DNA from: Microbispora bryophytorum
Lineage (GTDB): Bacteria; Actinomycetota; Actinomycetes; Streptosporangiales; Streptosporangiaceae
Length of the DNA: 64,000 nucleotides
Direction: 5' to 3'
NCBI RefSeq assembly: GCF_006874465.1
Contig: NZ_VIRL01000001.1
Coordinates: 806,001-870,000 of the forward strand
Within the stretch, counting starts at the first letter, position 1; every line of letters begins with the position of its first letter. Shown here one piece after another: positions 1 through 8,988 of the stretch. The notes below the pieces were generated by a model that made no database searches, was not told the origin of the DNA, and worked only from the letters and a program-made list of their open reading frames with translations. The translations under genes were made by a program, and so were the position numbers.

Positions 1-86
1 GCTACCCGCAGTAGACCTCCAGCTCGCCGATCTGGGCGGCGGGCCGGCCGGTGCTGCCGGTCACGGCCCATCCCGTGACCTCCAAG

Positions 87-767
87 TCATGTGACGAGCT
101 GGAACATCGCGGCCAGCTCCACGGCCAGCTCCGCGGCGCTGCGGGAGCCGTCGACGGGCAGGACCGGCAGCCCGAGTTCGCGGGCCTGGCGTCGCACCTC
201 CTCGTCCCAGAGCCGGTCGCGGGCCAGTCGCTTGGCCAAGGCGACGGTGTGGTCACCGTCTCCCCAGTTGGCGCGCGCTCGGGCGGGATCGGCGAACCTG
301 GCACCCAGCGCGCGGGCCCGGAACTCGGGCGCCGGCAGGAGGAAGACGGCCTGCTCCGGCCGCCTGACCAGCGGCGCGACCTCCCTCGGCAGCGTACGGA
401 AGTCGTCGACGAGGACGGGACGGTCGGCGGGCAGGGCGAGCAGGTCGTCGAGGACGAAGCCGAAGGTCTCGCCGTGCAGGCTGGGCATGGCGTGGAAGAT
501 CTCCTCGGCGGTGCGGCTCGCCCATCTGTCCTCGATGGGCGTTCGCAGCAACGCCCACAGGTAGGGCTGTCGCAGCGGGTCGCACCTGTGGACGTAGCCG
601 AGCTCGGCTCGGTCGCCGTCGTAGACGAGTACGTCGTGCCGTTCGGCCAGGGCCCGCGTGACGGTGCTCTTGCCGGCTCCGGCGCCGCCGGCTATCCAGC
701 GGACGTGCGCGAGCCTGCGGCGGAGATCGGCGGTGGAAGGCCGGCTTGTCATGCCCGGCAGTCTCAC
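87..767 (-). CDS. P-loop nucleotide-binding (kinase-like) protein
   Basis: A 226-aa soluble protein with a Walker A motif GGAGAGKST at about residues 27-35, preceded by a hydrophobic strand. This is the layout of small P-loop kinases and AAA-like phosphotransferases that act on small molecules. The rest (acidic and basic patches, no membrane segment) does not point to a substrate. The codon for Met6 (position 752) is an equally possible start because it sits nearer the usual N-terminus of this fold. It lies just downstream of, and in the same direction as, the large AfsR-like gene, with a 37-bp gap, so it may be read from the same transcript. Function beyond ATP/GTP binding is not assigned. 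Confidence 0.75.
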   Translation of the reverse strand: MRLPGMTSRPSTADLRRRLAHVRWIAGGAGAGKSTVTRALAERHDVLVYDGDRAELGYVHRCDPLRQPYLWALLRTPIEDRWASRTAEEIFHAMPSLHGETFGFVLDDLLALPADRPVLVDDFRTLPREVAPLVRRPEQAVFLLPAPEFRARALGARFADPARARANWGDGDHTVALAKRLARDRLWDEEVRRQARELGLPVLPVDGSRSAAELAVELAAMFQLVT

Positions 768-804
768 AAACGCGAGCGGAGCCGGTCCAGGGCCGCGACG
801 GCCG

Positions 805-3800
805 TCAGCAGGTGGGCCGGTAGTCCACCGTGGGGAAGTGGGCGGCCCACTCCGCGCGGGTGAGGTCGCGGCCGATCTCCTCGCACAGCCGTCCCGCGAG
901 CGGGCCGGGCCGCAGCTCCCAGCGGATGATCCTGCCGTCCTCCCCGCCCGAGATCAGGTCTGCGCCCGCGGTGAAGGCCAGGCCCCTGATCGGCGCGGTG
1001 TGCCCGGTCAGCGTGGCCGAAGGCCGCATCGTCGCGAGGTCCCAGACGACGATCGTGCGGTCGTCCCCCGCGGACGCGAGCGATCGCCCGTCCCGGCTGA
1101 AGGCGAGGGCCTGGACCGGGGCGGTGTGGCCGGTCAGCGTGGCGTACGACGCCCAGGTCCGCGTGTCCCAGAGCTTCACGGTGCGGTCGGCGCCCGCCGT
1201 GGCGATCGACCTGCCGTCCGGGCTGAAGGCGACGTCGAGCACCGAGCCCTGCCTGGTCCTGAGGGCGCGCACCTCCCTGTCGCGGGCGAGGTCCCAGACG
1301 ACCAGATCTCCGGCCGGGCCGGTGGTGGCGAGCAGCGGATCGCGGGGGCTGAACGCCAGCGCCGAGACGAGATATCCGCCCGCGAACGGCACCTCAACTG
1401 GTTTGCCCGGATCGCGGACGTCCCAGCGGAACCGGCCGAGCGCGGTGGCGACGACAAAACGCCCGCGCGGATCGAAGCCGACGTCGGTGGACGCGCCGAG
1501 CCCCCGGTACGCCGCCGTGCCGAGCCTCCGCCCGCTGCCTGCGTCCCAGAGGGTGAGCGTGTGGCTGCGCGTGACGGTCGCGAGCAGGCGGCCGTCCGGG
1601 CTGAAGGCGACGGCCCGGACGTGGTCGGGGTGGTCGCCGAACGTCGCGATCGGGTTCCCGGCCACGTCCCACAGCCGGGCGGTCCTGTCGCTGCTCGCCG
1701 AGGCCACGAGCCGGCCGTCCGGGCTGACCTCGATGTCGTTCACGGCCTGGTTGTGTCCGCTGAACGGAGGAACGGCGCGCTCGCGGACCACGATGGTCCG
1801 GCCCAGCCCGGCCGAGGCGAGCATCGAGCCGTCGGCGCTCAGGGCCAGGGACAGCGTCTCGGTGCGGCTTCTGTCCTGATAGGTCTCGACGGGCTGCCGT
1901 CGCGCCACGTCCCAGATCGTGATCAGGCCGTCCTCGTCGGCGACGGCGATCCGGCCGGCGACCGGGGCGGACATGTCCCAGGTGTACGGCGACCGCTTGG
2001 GCAGCCCCGGCAGGCGAGTCACATGGTCATGCGCGATCCGCCAGAACCGCACGCCGTAGTGCGACGATCCCGTGGCGAGGACGCCTCCGGCGGGATCGAA
2101 GCCGAGCCGGTGGACGTTCACGGCGTCGAGCGCCGCGACCTTCGCCCCGGAGGCGGCGTCCCACACGAGGGGCTTTTCGGTTCCGCCCGTGGTCGACACC
2201 AGGAACGCCTGGTCGGGGCTGAAGGCGAGGGCCACGACCTCCTCCCGATGCCCCTTGAGGGTGCGCATGCTCCCGTCGCGCAGGTCCCACAGCTCGACCG
2301 CGCCGTTGCCCGCCCCGACGGCGATCCTCGTCCCGTCGGGGCTCAGCGCCATCGCGTCGGTGAGCCGCTCCCGCTGCCGCTGGAACACCGGCCGCCGGGA
2401 GGCCACGTCCCACACGACGACCACGCCCCTGCTCGACCCGAGCGTCGCGTCCCTGACCACGGAGGCGAGCAGCCTGCCGTCGCGGCCGAACGCCGCCGCC
2501 CTGGCGTGGATCTCTCCCGGTCCCGTACGGGGCAGCGGCCCGGGGAAGGCGGCGACGCGGGTGCGGGTGCGCAGGTCCCAGAGGCCGACGGCTCCGTCGG
2601 TGCCGGCCGCGGCCAGCCGCGACCCGTCCGGGCTGAACGCCAGCCCGAAGACCGCGGGCCCCTCCGCGTTGAGCTCGACGCGGCGGCGCGCCGCGGCCGA
2701 CACGCTCAGCAGGGCGCCCCGCGTCTCGGGCTCCGGATCGAGCCGGTACGCCGCGATCGCCAGCAGACCGGCGAGATCGGGATCGGTGGCGAGGAGCGAT
2801 CGGGCCTGCAGGGACTGCTGCCGCGACAGGGCGACAAGCTGCTGACGGCCTGCCTCCCTGCCCTGCCGTACGGCGACGCCGCCGCCGAGCAGCGCGAGCA
2901 GGAAGAGCGCGGCCATCCCGGCCAGCAGGCGTTGCAGCAGCCGCGTACGGCGCCGCGCCGCGGTGCGCTCGCCGTCCTCCAGCGCGCGGCTGGCCCGCAG
3001 GAAGGCGCTTTCGACGTCGTTGAGCTCCTGCGGATGGTCCTCGGCCCAGGTCCCGGCCACCAGAAGCTGGGCGCCCCGATACAGGGCGCCCGGGTCGCGG
3101 CCCAGCTCCCGCCACGTCTGCGCGGCGTCGGTGAGCCGCCGGTGGACGAGCAGGTTCTCGCGGTCGTCGGTGAGCCAGCGGTGCAACCGCGGCCAGGCCC
3201 TGATCAGCGCCTCGTGCGCCACATCGACCGTCTCCTCCGCGAGGACGACGAGCCGCGCGGCGGCGAGCCGGTCGAGCACGCGGGTGGTGACATCGGGGTC
3301 CGCCACACCCACCAGTTCCGTACGGGAGATGGGCCGCCTGGTGTCCTCCGTGCCGTCTCCCAGCGCGGTGAGCCGCAGGAAGATCCTTCGGGCGGCCTGC
3401 CGCTCCGCCGGGGCGAACTCGCCGACGACCCGTTCCGCGCTCTGCGCGATGGCTCCGCGTACGCCGCCGGCCGCCTGGTAGGCCGCCAGTGTGAGCCTCG
3501 CGCCGGTCGCGTTCCGCCAGGTCTCCAGCAGCGCGTGCGAGACCAGTGGCAGGCTGCCCGGCTCCTCGGCGGCGTCGGCCAGCACCGTGGCCAACAGGTC
3601 GGGGTCCACGGTGAGCCCCGCCCGGGCGGCGGGCCGTACGACGATCTCCTGGAGGTCCGGCGACGACACCGGCCCGACGAGCATCTGGGCCTCGCCGCCG
3701 AGCGCCGCGACCAGGGCGGGGTGCTGGGTCAGATGGGCGAGGAAGTCGGCGCGGACGCCGAGCACGAGGACGACACGGCGGCCGGTGCCGGATGCGCTGC

Positions 3801-5268
3801 CCGGTGCGCTGTCCGGTGTGATGCCCGGTGCGCTGCTCGGCGTGCTGTCCGGTGTGCTGTCCGGTGCGACGCCGAGGAGTGCCTCGACGAACCGGCGGCG
3901 CTCCCCGTCGTCGGAGCACAGTGTGAAGATCTCCTCGAACTGGTCCACGACCAGCACCAGGCGGCTCTCCGGCGCGCCGCTCACCCCGCCGCTCAGCCCG
4001 GTGGCCGATGTGGAGGCCGGTTCGGTGGCCGGTTCGGTGGCTAGTGCGGTGGCCAGTGCGGTAGTCAGCGCACCCGGATCGCGGGCCAGGGCGTCGCGCA
4101 GCGCCACCGGGTCGCCGCCCGACGCCTTCGCCACCACGTCGGCCAGCGCGTCCAGCGGGTGTTCCCCCGGCGTCATGAGCAGGCCCCGCCACGGCACCGC
4201 CGCACCGTCACCGCCCAGGACCCCGTGGGCACCGGAGACACCATGCTCACCAGAGACACCGTGCTCACCGGACACGCCGTCCCCGCCGTAGAGAGCGTCC
4301 CCGCCGGAGACGGATCCCAGCAGGCCGGCGCGCAGCAGAGACGACTTGCCGCTCCCCGACGCGCCGAACACGCCGACCACGGGAAGCCGGTCGACGAGGT
4401 CGCGCAGCCGGTCGACCAGGTGGGCACGGCCGAAGAACCAGGCCGCGTCCTCCGGCTGGAACGCCATCAGACCCCGATAGGGGCAGTCGTCCGTCTTCCG
4501 CCGCTCCGCCTCCTGAGGCGGGGCCAGGGCCGGGAGGAGGTCCTCGTCGCCCCGGAGCATGGCCTCGTGCAGACGCTGGAGCACGGGGCCCGGCTCGATG
4601 CCGAGCTGATCGTTCAGGAGGTCGCGGGTCCTGCGGAAGACCTCCAGCGCCTCGGCCTGACGCCCGCACCGATACAGCGCGAGCATGAGATGCCCGTGCA
4701 GGCTCTCCCGGTACGGATGGTCCCTGATGAGGTCGGCGAGTTCGGCGGCCACCTCGACGTGCCGGCCCAGGGCGAGCTCGGCCTGCGCCAGCCGCTCGTG
4801 CACGATGAGCCGCGACTTCTCCAGCCGAAGGGCTTCGTCGGCGACGAGCGCGCAGTCGGCGAACTCCTCGAACGCCGGCCCCCGCCAGAGGTTCAGGGCC
4901 GTGCGTAGCCGGTCACGGGCGGATTCGAGGTCTCCCCGGTCCAGGGCCGCGCTTCCCTGGGCGGCGAGGCTGCGGAACCGCGCGGCGTCGAGCGCGTCGG
5001 GGATGATCGCGTAGCCGCCCGGCCGTCCGGGCAGGACGTGGGCGCCGTACGCCCGCCGCAACTGGTGGACGTAGAGGTGGATGTTGCGCCGCGCGGACGC
5101 GGGCGGCCGGTCGCCCCAGACGGCGGCGATCAGCCAGTCGACGGACACCGGCTGGCCCACCTTCGACAGCAGCGCGGCCAGGGTGAGCCGGAGTTTCGGC
5201 GCTCCGCCGGCAGGCACCAGGTGACCATCGCGGGAAACGCTGAGCGGCCCCAGGACGTGAAATTCCAC
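805..5268 (-). CDS. AfsR/SARP-type regulator with STAND ATPase and WD40 propeller
   Basis: A 1487-aa multidomain regulator. Residues 1-90 form an OmpR-like winged helix, 95-240 the bacterial transcriptional activation (BTAD) TPR region, and the following NTPase has Walker A GASGSGKSS at 302-310 and a Walker B-type LVLVVDQFEEIF. A hydrophobic stretch near residue 770 (LLAGMAALFLLALLGGGVAV) could be a membrane helix or the fold core. From about 860 to the end there are some 12-14 WD40 repeats with recurring FSPDGR...A...D..V.LWD motifs. The family turns on DNA-bound regulators after ATP-driven oligomerisation; the propeller probably senses a ligand or partner. The NTPase loops contain low-complexity inserts (VSGEHG-type hexads; DSTP/SAPG runs) encoded by short tandem DNA repeats at about 3790-3860 and 4200-4300. 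It is divergent from the secreted I36-type gene. Confidence 0.93.
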   Translation of the reverse strand: MEFHVLGPLSVSRDGHLVPAGGAPKLRLTLAALLSKVGQPVSVDWLIAAVWGDRPPASARRNIHLYVHQLRRAYGAHVLPGRPGGYAIIPDALDAARFRSLAAQGSAALDRGDLESARDRLRTALNLWRGPAFEEFADCALVADEALRLEKSRLIVHERLAQAELALGRHVEVAAELADLIRDHPYRESLHGHLMLALYRCGRQAEALEVFRRTRDLLNDQLGIEPGPVLQRLHEAMLRGDEDLLPALAPPQEAERRKTDDCPYRGLMAFQPEDAAWFFGRAHLVDRLRDLVDRLPVVGVFGASGSGKSSLLRAGLLGSVSGGDALYGGDGVSGEHGVSGEHGVSGAHGVLGGDGAAVPWRGLLMTPGEHPLDALADVVAKASGGDPVALRDALARDPGALTTALATALATEPATEPASTSATGLSGGVSGAPESRLVLVVDQFEEIFTLCSDDGERRRFVEALLGVAPDSTPDSTPSSAPGITPDSAPGSASGTGRRVVLVLGVRADFLAHLTQHPALVAALGGEAQMLVGPVSSPDLQEIVVRPAARAGLTVDPDLLATVLADAAEEPGSLPLVSHALLETWRNATGARLTLAAYQAAGGVRGAIAQSAERVVGEFAPAERQAARRIFLRLTALGDGTEDTRRPISRTELVGVADPDVTTRVLDRLAAARLVVLAEETVDVAHEALIRAWPRLHRWLTDDRENLLVHRRLTDAAQTWRELGRDPGALYRGAQLLVAGTWAEDHPQELNDVESAFLRASRALEDGERTAARRRTRLLQRLLAGMAALFLLALLGGGVAVRQGREAGRQQLVALSRQQSLQARSLLATDPDLAGLLAIAAYRLDPEPETRGALLSVSAAARRRVELNAEGPAVFGLAFSPDGSRLAAAGTDGAVGLWDLRTRTRVAAFPGPLPRTGPGEIHARAAAFGRDGRLLASVVRDATLGSSRGVVVVWDVASRRPVFQRQRERLTDAMALSPDGTRIAVGAGNGAVELWDLRDGSMRTLKGHREEVVALAFSPDQAFLVSTTGGTEKPLVWDAASGAKVAALDAVNVHRLGFDPAGGVLATGSSHYGVRFWRIAHDHVTRLPGLPKRSPYTWDMSAPVAGRIAVADEDGLITIWDVARRQPVETYQDRSRTETLSLALSADGSMLASAGLGRTIVVRERAVPPFSGHNQAVNDIEVSPDGRLVASASSDRTARLWDVAGNPIATFGDHPDHVRAVAFSPDGRLLATVTRSHTLTLWDAGSGRRLGTAAYRGLGASTDVGFDPRGRFVVATALGRFRWDVRDPGKPVEVPFAGGYLVSALAFSPRDPLLATTGPAGDLVVWDLARDREVRALRTRQGSVLDVAFSPDGRSIATAGADRTVKLWDTRTWASYATLTGHTAPVQALAFSRDGRSLASAGDDRTIVVWDLATMRPSATLTGHTAPIRGLAFTAGADLISGGEDGRIIRWELRPGPLAGRLCEEIGRDLTRAEWAAHFPTVDYRPTC

Positions 5269-5366
5269 TCAGATTCCGCCTCTGTCGGGACACCGGAGTG
5301 AAGAATCCAGGATCTTCGCCTTGTCTGTCAACGATCCAGTCAGGACGCCAAATCTACGGAGGAGCC

Positions 5367-5395
5367 AGGACGATTCGCGGGCGGCGAATCGTCCT
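5367..5395. promoter_or_regulatory. perfect 12-bp inverted repeat, likely operator
   Basis: AGGACGATTCGC (5367-5378) and its exact reverse complement (5384-5395) are separated by 5 bp. A second short inverted repeat, TATAC-N5-GTATA, follows at 5407-5421. Both lie in the divergent region between the AfsR-like gene (start 5268) and the I36-type gene (start 5499). They are seen directly; the role as binding sites for the neighbouring SARP-type regulator or another factor is inferred. Confidence 0.6.
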
Positions 5396-5498
5396 CTATC
5401 AGGGCCTATACGCGCTGTATACCGGCCCGTCCGATGCTCGGCTCGATCCCGCCCCCTGGTGTGGGGCGAACTCTCCTGGTTCGTTGTGTGGAGGCACC

Positions 5499-6077
5499 AT
5501 GCGCAGATCGAAGATCGCAGCCGTCCTGCTGGCCGGCGTCGCGGCCACGGCGGTCGCCCTGACGGGGACGTCCGTGCACGCGGCGAGCGTGGCGGACGAC
5601 CCGTCCCTGCTCCACCGGCAGGCCCGCTCGGACGCGGAGCTGCGTCAGCAGGTGGAGCTTCAGTTGAAGGCGGCCCCGGGAGGCGTACAGACGAGCCGCA
5701 ACGAGATCTCCTACGACAACGGCAGGTTCGTGGTGACCTACGCCCTCCCCGGCCAGGTCGCCGTGGCGGCCGGGACCGCCGACTGCCCGTCCGCCTGGTA
5801 CTGCTTCTACGACGGGAAGAACTTCGGATACCCCCGGGGAAAGCTCCACGACTGCGGCCGGCAGGACCTCGCCACCTACGGGTGGAGCGACCGCACGACC
5901 TCGGTGCACAACAACACCAACTGGCAGGTGGCCTTCATCGAGCACGATGACCTGGGCGACCCGGCGTACGGCCATCAGTTCGACTACTCGCTCTGGAGCT
6001 CCAGCCCGCATGCCGGCTGGAGCTACGTGGGGGACGTGAACAACAACCGGGCGGACCACGTGGAGCTGTTCTGCTGA
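5499..6077 (+). CDS. secreted peptidase inhibitor I36-like (beta/gamma-crystallin-type) protein
   Basis: The 192-aa protein begins MRRSKIAAVLLAGVAATAVAL, a Sec signal peptide cleaved near VHA-ASV, so the product is exported. The C-terminal half has the pattern CPSAWYCFYDGKNFGYPRG...W...TSVHNNT of the peptidase-inhibitor I36/SMPI-like crystallin fold, with paired cysteines (CPSAWYC, DCG, LFC). The start at 5499 is chosen because GGAGG lies 4 nt upstream and the signal peptide begins there; the reading frame is open further upstream but that part is not signal-like. It is divergent from the AfsR-like gene, which may regulate it. Family members inhibit extracellular metalloproteases; whether this one does is untested. 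Confidence 0.85.
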   Translation: MRRSKIAAVLLAGVAATAVALTGTSVHAASVADDPSLLHRQARSDAELRQQVELQLKAAPGGVQTSRNEISYDNGRFVVTYALPGQVAVAAGTADCPSAWYCFYDGKNFGYPRGKLHDCGRQDLATYGWSDRTTSVHNNTNWQVAFIEHDDLGDPAYGHQFDYSLWSSSPHAGWSYVGDVNNNRADHVELFC

Positions 6078-6170
6078 CGACGCCCCCACCCGGGCGGGCG
6101 CCTTCCGTCCCGCCCGGAGCCGTGTCCTCCAGCCCGGGGCCTGGAGGACATGGGGGACTCCGACAATAAA

Positions 6171-6186
6171 AACTGTCTTGACAATT
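6171..6186. promoter_or_regulatory. palindromic -35 region upstream of DHFR-like gene
   Basis: AACTGTC-TT-GACAATT is a near-perfect palindrome (one mismatch) that contains a consensus TTGACA -35 hexamer at 6178-6183. A second palindrome, GACTC-TG-GAGTC, follows at 6202-6213, about where the -10/start of transcription should be. The arrangement suggests a repressible promoter for the gene starting at 6242. No regulator is adjacent. Confidence 0.5.
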
Positions 6187-6241
6187 CAACTCGTCGGATG
6201 CGACTCTGGAGTCACGCAAGCGCGAGACCGAGGAGATCCAG

Positions 6242-6805
6242 ATGCGCAAGATCGTCGCCAGCTTCTTCATGTCCCTCGACGGCGTCGTCGAGGCGCCCGA
6301 CCAGTGGCACTTCCCCTACTTCAGCGAGGAGATGGGCGCGGCCGTCGGCGCACTGATGTCCGAGTCCGACGCGATGATGATGGGCCGGGTCATGTACGAG
6401 AGCTGGGCGGCCTACTGGCCGGACAAGGCCGGCACGGACGACCCCTTCGCCGACTTCATCAACAACGTCCGCAAGTACGTCGTCTCCTCGACCCTCGACA
6501 CGGTCGAATGGCAGAACTCGACCCTCGTCACCGGTGACTTCGTCAAGGAGATCACCGAGCTCAAGCAGCAGCCGGGCAAGACCATCGGCATCAGCGGCAG
6601 CACGAACCTCGTCCGCTCGCTGATGCGGCACAACCTGCTCGACGAGCTCCGGCTGCTGGTCCACCCCATCGTGGTGGGCAAGGGCCAGCGCCTGTTCGAG
6701 GAGGGCCTGCAGATCCCGATGGCACTCACGTCCTCGGAGACCTTCCCGACCGGCGTGCTGTCCCTCTCCTACCAGCCCGTCGCCGACCAGCCCGTCGCCG
6801 GTTAG
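6242..6805 (+). CDS. dihydrofolate reductase family protein (RibD C-terminal-like), copy 1
   Basis: A 187-aa cytosolic protein opening MRKIVASFFMSLDGVVEAPD, the signature of the RibD C-terminal/DHFR-like reductases common in actinomycetes. Further family motifs are MMMGRVMYESW, KYVVSSTL, the NADPH-loop-type GISGSTNLVRSL and LLVHPIVVGKGQRLF. Length is typical (180-200 aa). A 'gaggagatccag' ribosome site lies ahead of the ATG. The gene just downstream (7058) is a clear paralogue, so the pair arose by tandem duplication, but 252 bp separate them and each probably has its own promoter. The physiological substrate of this subfamily is not known. Confidence 0.88.
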   Translation: MRKIVASFFMSLDGVVEAPDQWHFPYFSEEMGAAVGALMSESDAMMMGRVMYESWAAYWPDKAGTDDPFADFINNVRKYVVSSTLDTVEWQNSTLVTGDFVKEITELKQQPGKTIGISGSTNLVRSLMRHNLLDELRLLVHPIVVGKGQRLFEEGLQIPMALTSSETFPTGVLSLSYQPVADQPVAG

Positions 6806-7057
6806 TCCACAGGGAAGTTGCCCCCGGATCCGGCCAAGCGCCGTCGGTCGCGCGTTCCGGGCACCCCGTGCGTACGCGGACGTACGGCCGGAGCGTGGGT
6901 AGCGGCCAGGTCCGCCGCCGCCCACCTGCTGCGGCGGCTCCGCCGGACGTTATGGAGGAGCCGTACGGCCGTGTCGTTTCGGTACAAGACCCGCGCGAGC
7001 GTTCCCGCCTAGTCTTCCGTTCGCGGCCACCGTCATACGACCAAAGGAGCGCAGCAC

Positions 7058-7606
7058 ATGGCCAGGATCGTCGCGAACTTCTTCATCTCCCTGGACGGCG
7101 TCGTCGAGTCGCCCGACCAGTGGCACTTCCCGTACTGGAACGACGAGATGGGCGCCGTGGTCCAGGCGGGCATGCAGAACTCGGCCGGGATGCTGATGGG
7201 CCGCACGCTGTACGAGGAGTGGTCCGCCTACTGGACGACGACGGACCAGGACCCGGAGATCGCCGAGGCCTTCAACAACGCCCCCAAGTACGTCGTGTCG
7301 ACGACCCTGGAGAAGGCGGACTGGAACAACACCACCGTCGTCAACGGTGACGTCGCGGCCGGCCTGCGCGCGCTCAAGGAGCGGATCGAGGGCGGCGACC
7401 TCCAGATGTCCGGCAGCGCGACGACCGTGCGGTGGCTTCTCGCCAACGGGCTGCTCGACGAGCTGAACCTGCTCGTCCACCCGATCGTCGTCGGCCGGGG
7501 GCAGCGGCTGTTCGAGGACACCCCGACGCACAGGCTGACGCTGGTGAAGTCCGAGACGTTCACGACCGGCGTGCTCAACCTGCGCTATGTCCCGGACGCG
7601 GGCTGA
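7058..7606 (+). CDS. dihydrofolate reductase family protein (RibD C-terminal-like), copy 2
   Basis: A 182-aa paralogue of the previous gene: MARIVANFFISLDGVVESPD, MLMGRTLYEEWSAYW, KYVVSTTLEKADW, QMSGSATTVRWLL and LLVHPIVVGRGQRLFED align block for block. AAAGGAG stands 9 nt ahead of the ATG. It ends 9 bp before the convergent deaminase gene. As with copy 1, an NADPH-dependent reductase fold is expected and the substrate is unknown. Confidence 0.88.
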   Translation: MARIVANFFISLDGVVESPDQWHFPYWNDEMGAVVQAGMQNSAGMLMGRTLYEEWSAYWTTTDQDPEIAEAFNNAPKYVVSTTLEKADWNNTTVVNGDVAAGLRALKERIEGGDLQMSGSATTVRWLLANGLLDELNLLVHPIVVGRGQRLFEDTPTHRLTLVKSETFTTGVLNLRYVPDAG

Positions 7607-7615
7607 CGGCGCGCG

Positions 7616-8041
7616 TCAGAGGTAGTAGCCCTCGACGGGCACGCGCGCCTCGTCGAAGAGCGCCGGCCCCTCCTGCCGGAAGGACGACGGAGCGGCCTGC
7701 GGCTTGAGCCCGCCGAGCTGGTCGGTGGACAGCGCGAAGACGACGCGGCCGAGTCCGGAGCGCTCGATGGCACCCGCGCACATGCCGCACGGCTGGCAGC
7801 TCGTATACATGGTCGTGCCGGCCGCGGCGGCCGGGTCGAGCTCGCGGGCGGCCCAGCGCGCGAGCTTCAGCTCGGGATGAGCGGTGATGTCGGCCTCCGT
7901 GAGCGAGGTGTTGCGCTCCTCGGCGAGCACGTCGCCGCCGGGGCCCACGAGCAGCGAGCCGAACGGCGGGTTGCCGCCCGCTCGTGCCTCGGCGGCCAGC
8001 TCGATCGCCCTGCGGAGGAACTTCTCGTCGCCGGGGGTCAT
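7616..8041 (-). CDS. nucleoside/guanine deaminase-type zinc hydrolase
   Basis: A 141-aa CMP/dCMP-type deaminase. The zinc site is visible as HPE (in ITAHPELKLAR) and CQPCGMC, giving His plus two Cys ligands and the catalytic Glu. NPPFGSLLVGP near the N-terminus is the usual substrate-loop strand. The HPE form and length resemble guanine and tRNA-adenosine-type deaminases rather than cytidine deaminase. Its start overlaps the stop of the upstream oxidoreductase gene by 4 bp, so the two are translationally coupled. Confidence 0.88.
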   Translation of the reverse strand: MTPGDEKFLRRAIELAAEARAGGNPPFGSLLVGPGGDVLAEERNTSLTEADITAHPELKLARWAARELDPAAAAGTTMYTSCQPCGMCAGAIERSGLGRVVFALSTDQLGGLKPQAAPSSFRQEGPALFDEARVPVEGYYL

Positions 8042-8886
8042 GGATGCTCCTTCGCGTACGCGGCGGCCACCGTCTCAAGCATGTGCCACGCCGTCTCCGG
8101 GTGGTTCGTCTCCTGCGGGTCCCCGCAGAAGGGGTCGAGCAGGACCGTCTCGGCGCCCAGGGCGCGCAGCCGTTCCAGGTCGTCCATCACCTGGTCGAGG
8201 GTGCCCTCGCCGGCTCGGCGTCCCTCGCCCGTCACCGGGGTGCCGGTGAGCCGGAGCATGATGCGCGGGGCGAGCATGGGTGCGGGACGCCCCAGGCTCT
8301 CCGCGACGGCGGCCAGCCGGTCCATCCGCTCGCCCAGCCACGGGAGGGTGAAGCGCAGGGGATGCCATGCGTCGCCGAGGAGCACCGCCCTGCGGAGAGC
8401 GGCGTCGCTGCCGCCGCCGACCCAGATCGGAACGTGCCCGGCCCGGTAGTCCTCCTCGTCCTGCCAGGCCAGGCGCATCGCCCGCAGGTGCTCGTCGGTC
8501 AGCGCCCCGCGCCGCTCGTACGGCACGCCCAGCGCCTCGAACTCCTGCCGGGCCCAGCCCACGCCCACGCCGAGCACCAGCCGTCCCCCGCTCAGGTCCT
8601 GGAGGTTGGCCGCCATCCGGGCGGTCAGCAGCGGGTGCCGGTAGGGCATGATCAGCACGGTGGTGCCCAGCCTGACCCTGGTGGTTATCCCGGCGAGCCA
8701 GGACAGCGTGGTGAAGGGCTCGTAGAACGGGGCGGGATACTGCTCGGCCACGTCGGGGGTCACCACGACGTGATCGGAGACCATGAGCAGGTCGAACCCG
8801 AGCCCCTCCACCGTCTCGGCCCAGCCGCGCAGCACGCCGGGGCGGGTGCCCGGCCCGAAGTTCGGGACGTTGACGCCTAGTTTCAC
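8038..8886 (-). CDS. LLM-class F420-dependent oxidoreductase
   Basis: A 282-aa luciferase-like TIM-barrel protein. MKLGVNVPNFGPGTRP, the strand-5/6 region LGTTVLIMPYRHPLLTARMAANLQDLSGGRLVLGVGVGW and PIWVGGGSDAALRRA are the standard motifs of F420-dependent family members. It is cytosolic and expected to use F420H2 or reduced flavin on a small substrate. It overlaps the deaminase gene by 4 bp, so the two form an operon that may act on one heterocyclic compound. The ring-hydrolysing/reducing link is inference from context only. Confidence 0.88.
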   Translation of the reverse strand: MKLGVNVPNFGPGTRPGVLRGWAETVEGLGFDLLMVSDHVVVTPDVAEQYPAPFYEPFTTLSWLAGITTRVRLGTTVLIMPYRHPLLTARMAANLQDLSGGRLVLGVGVGWARQEFEALGVPYERRGALTDEHLRAMRLAWQDEEDYRAGHVPIWVGGGSDAALRRAVLLGDAWHPLRFTLPWLGERMDRLAAVAESLGRPAPMLAPRIMLRLTGTPVTGEGRRAGEGTLDQVMDDLERLRALGAETVLLDPFCGDPQETNHPETAWHMLETVAAAYAKEHP

Positions 8887-8988
8887 GAAATCAGAGTATT
8901 CAGGCGATCAGGCCGTCGTGAAGAAAGAAGTCCCCGCTCATCGGCTGTCCGGCCGTGGATTCGTCGGCCCGGGCCGGGACGGGCCGGG

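Noticed and set aside
658..4044. 1128-codon open frame on the plus strand opposite the AfsR-like gene
   Set aside because: It is Arg/Gly/Pro-rich without motifs; a long antisense frame is expected from the strong GC third-position bias of the real gene. The same holds for 9571-11622 minus, 35016-37382 minus, 37109-38788 minus, 47699-50449 minus, 52887-54920 plus and 62209-63816 minus.
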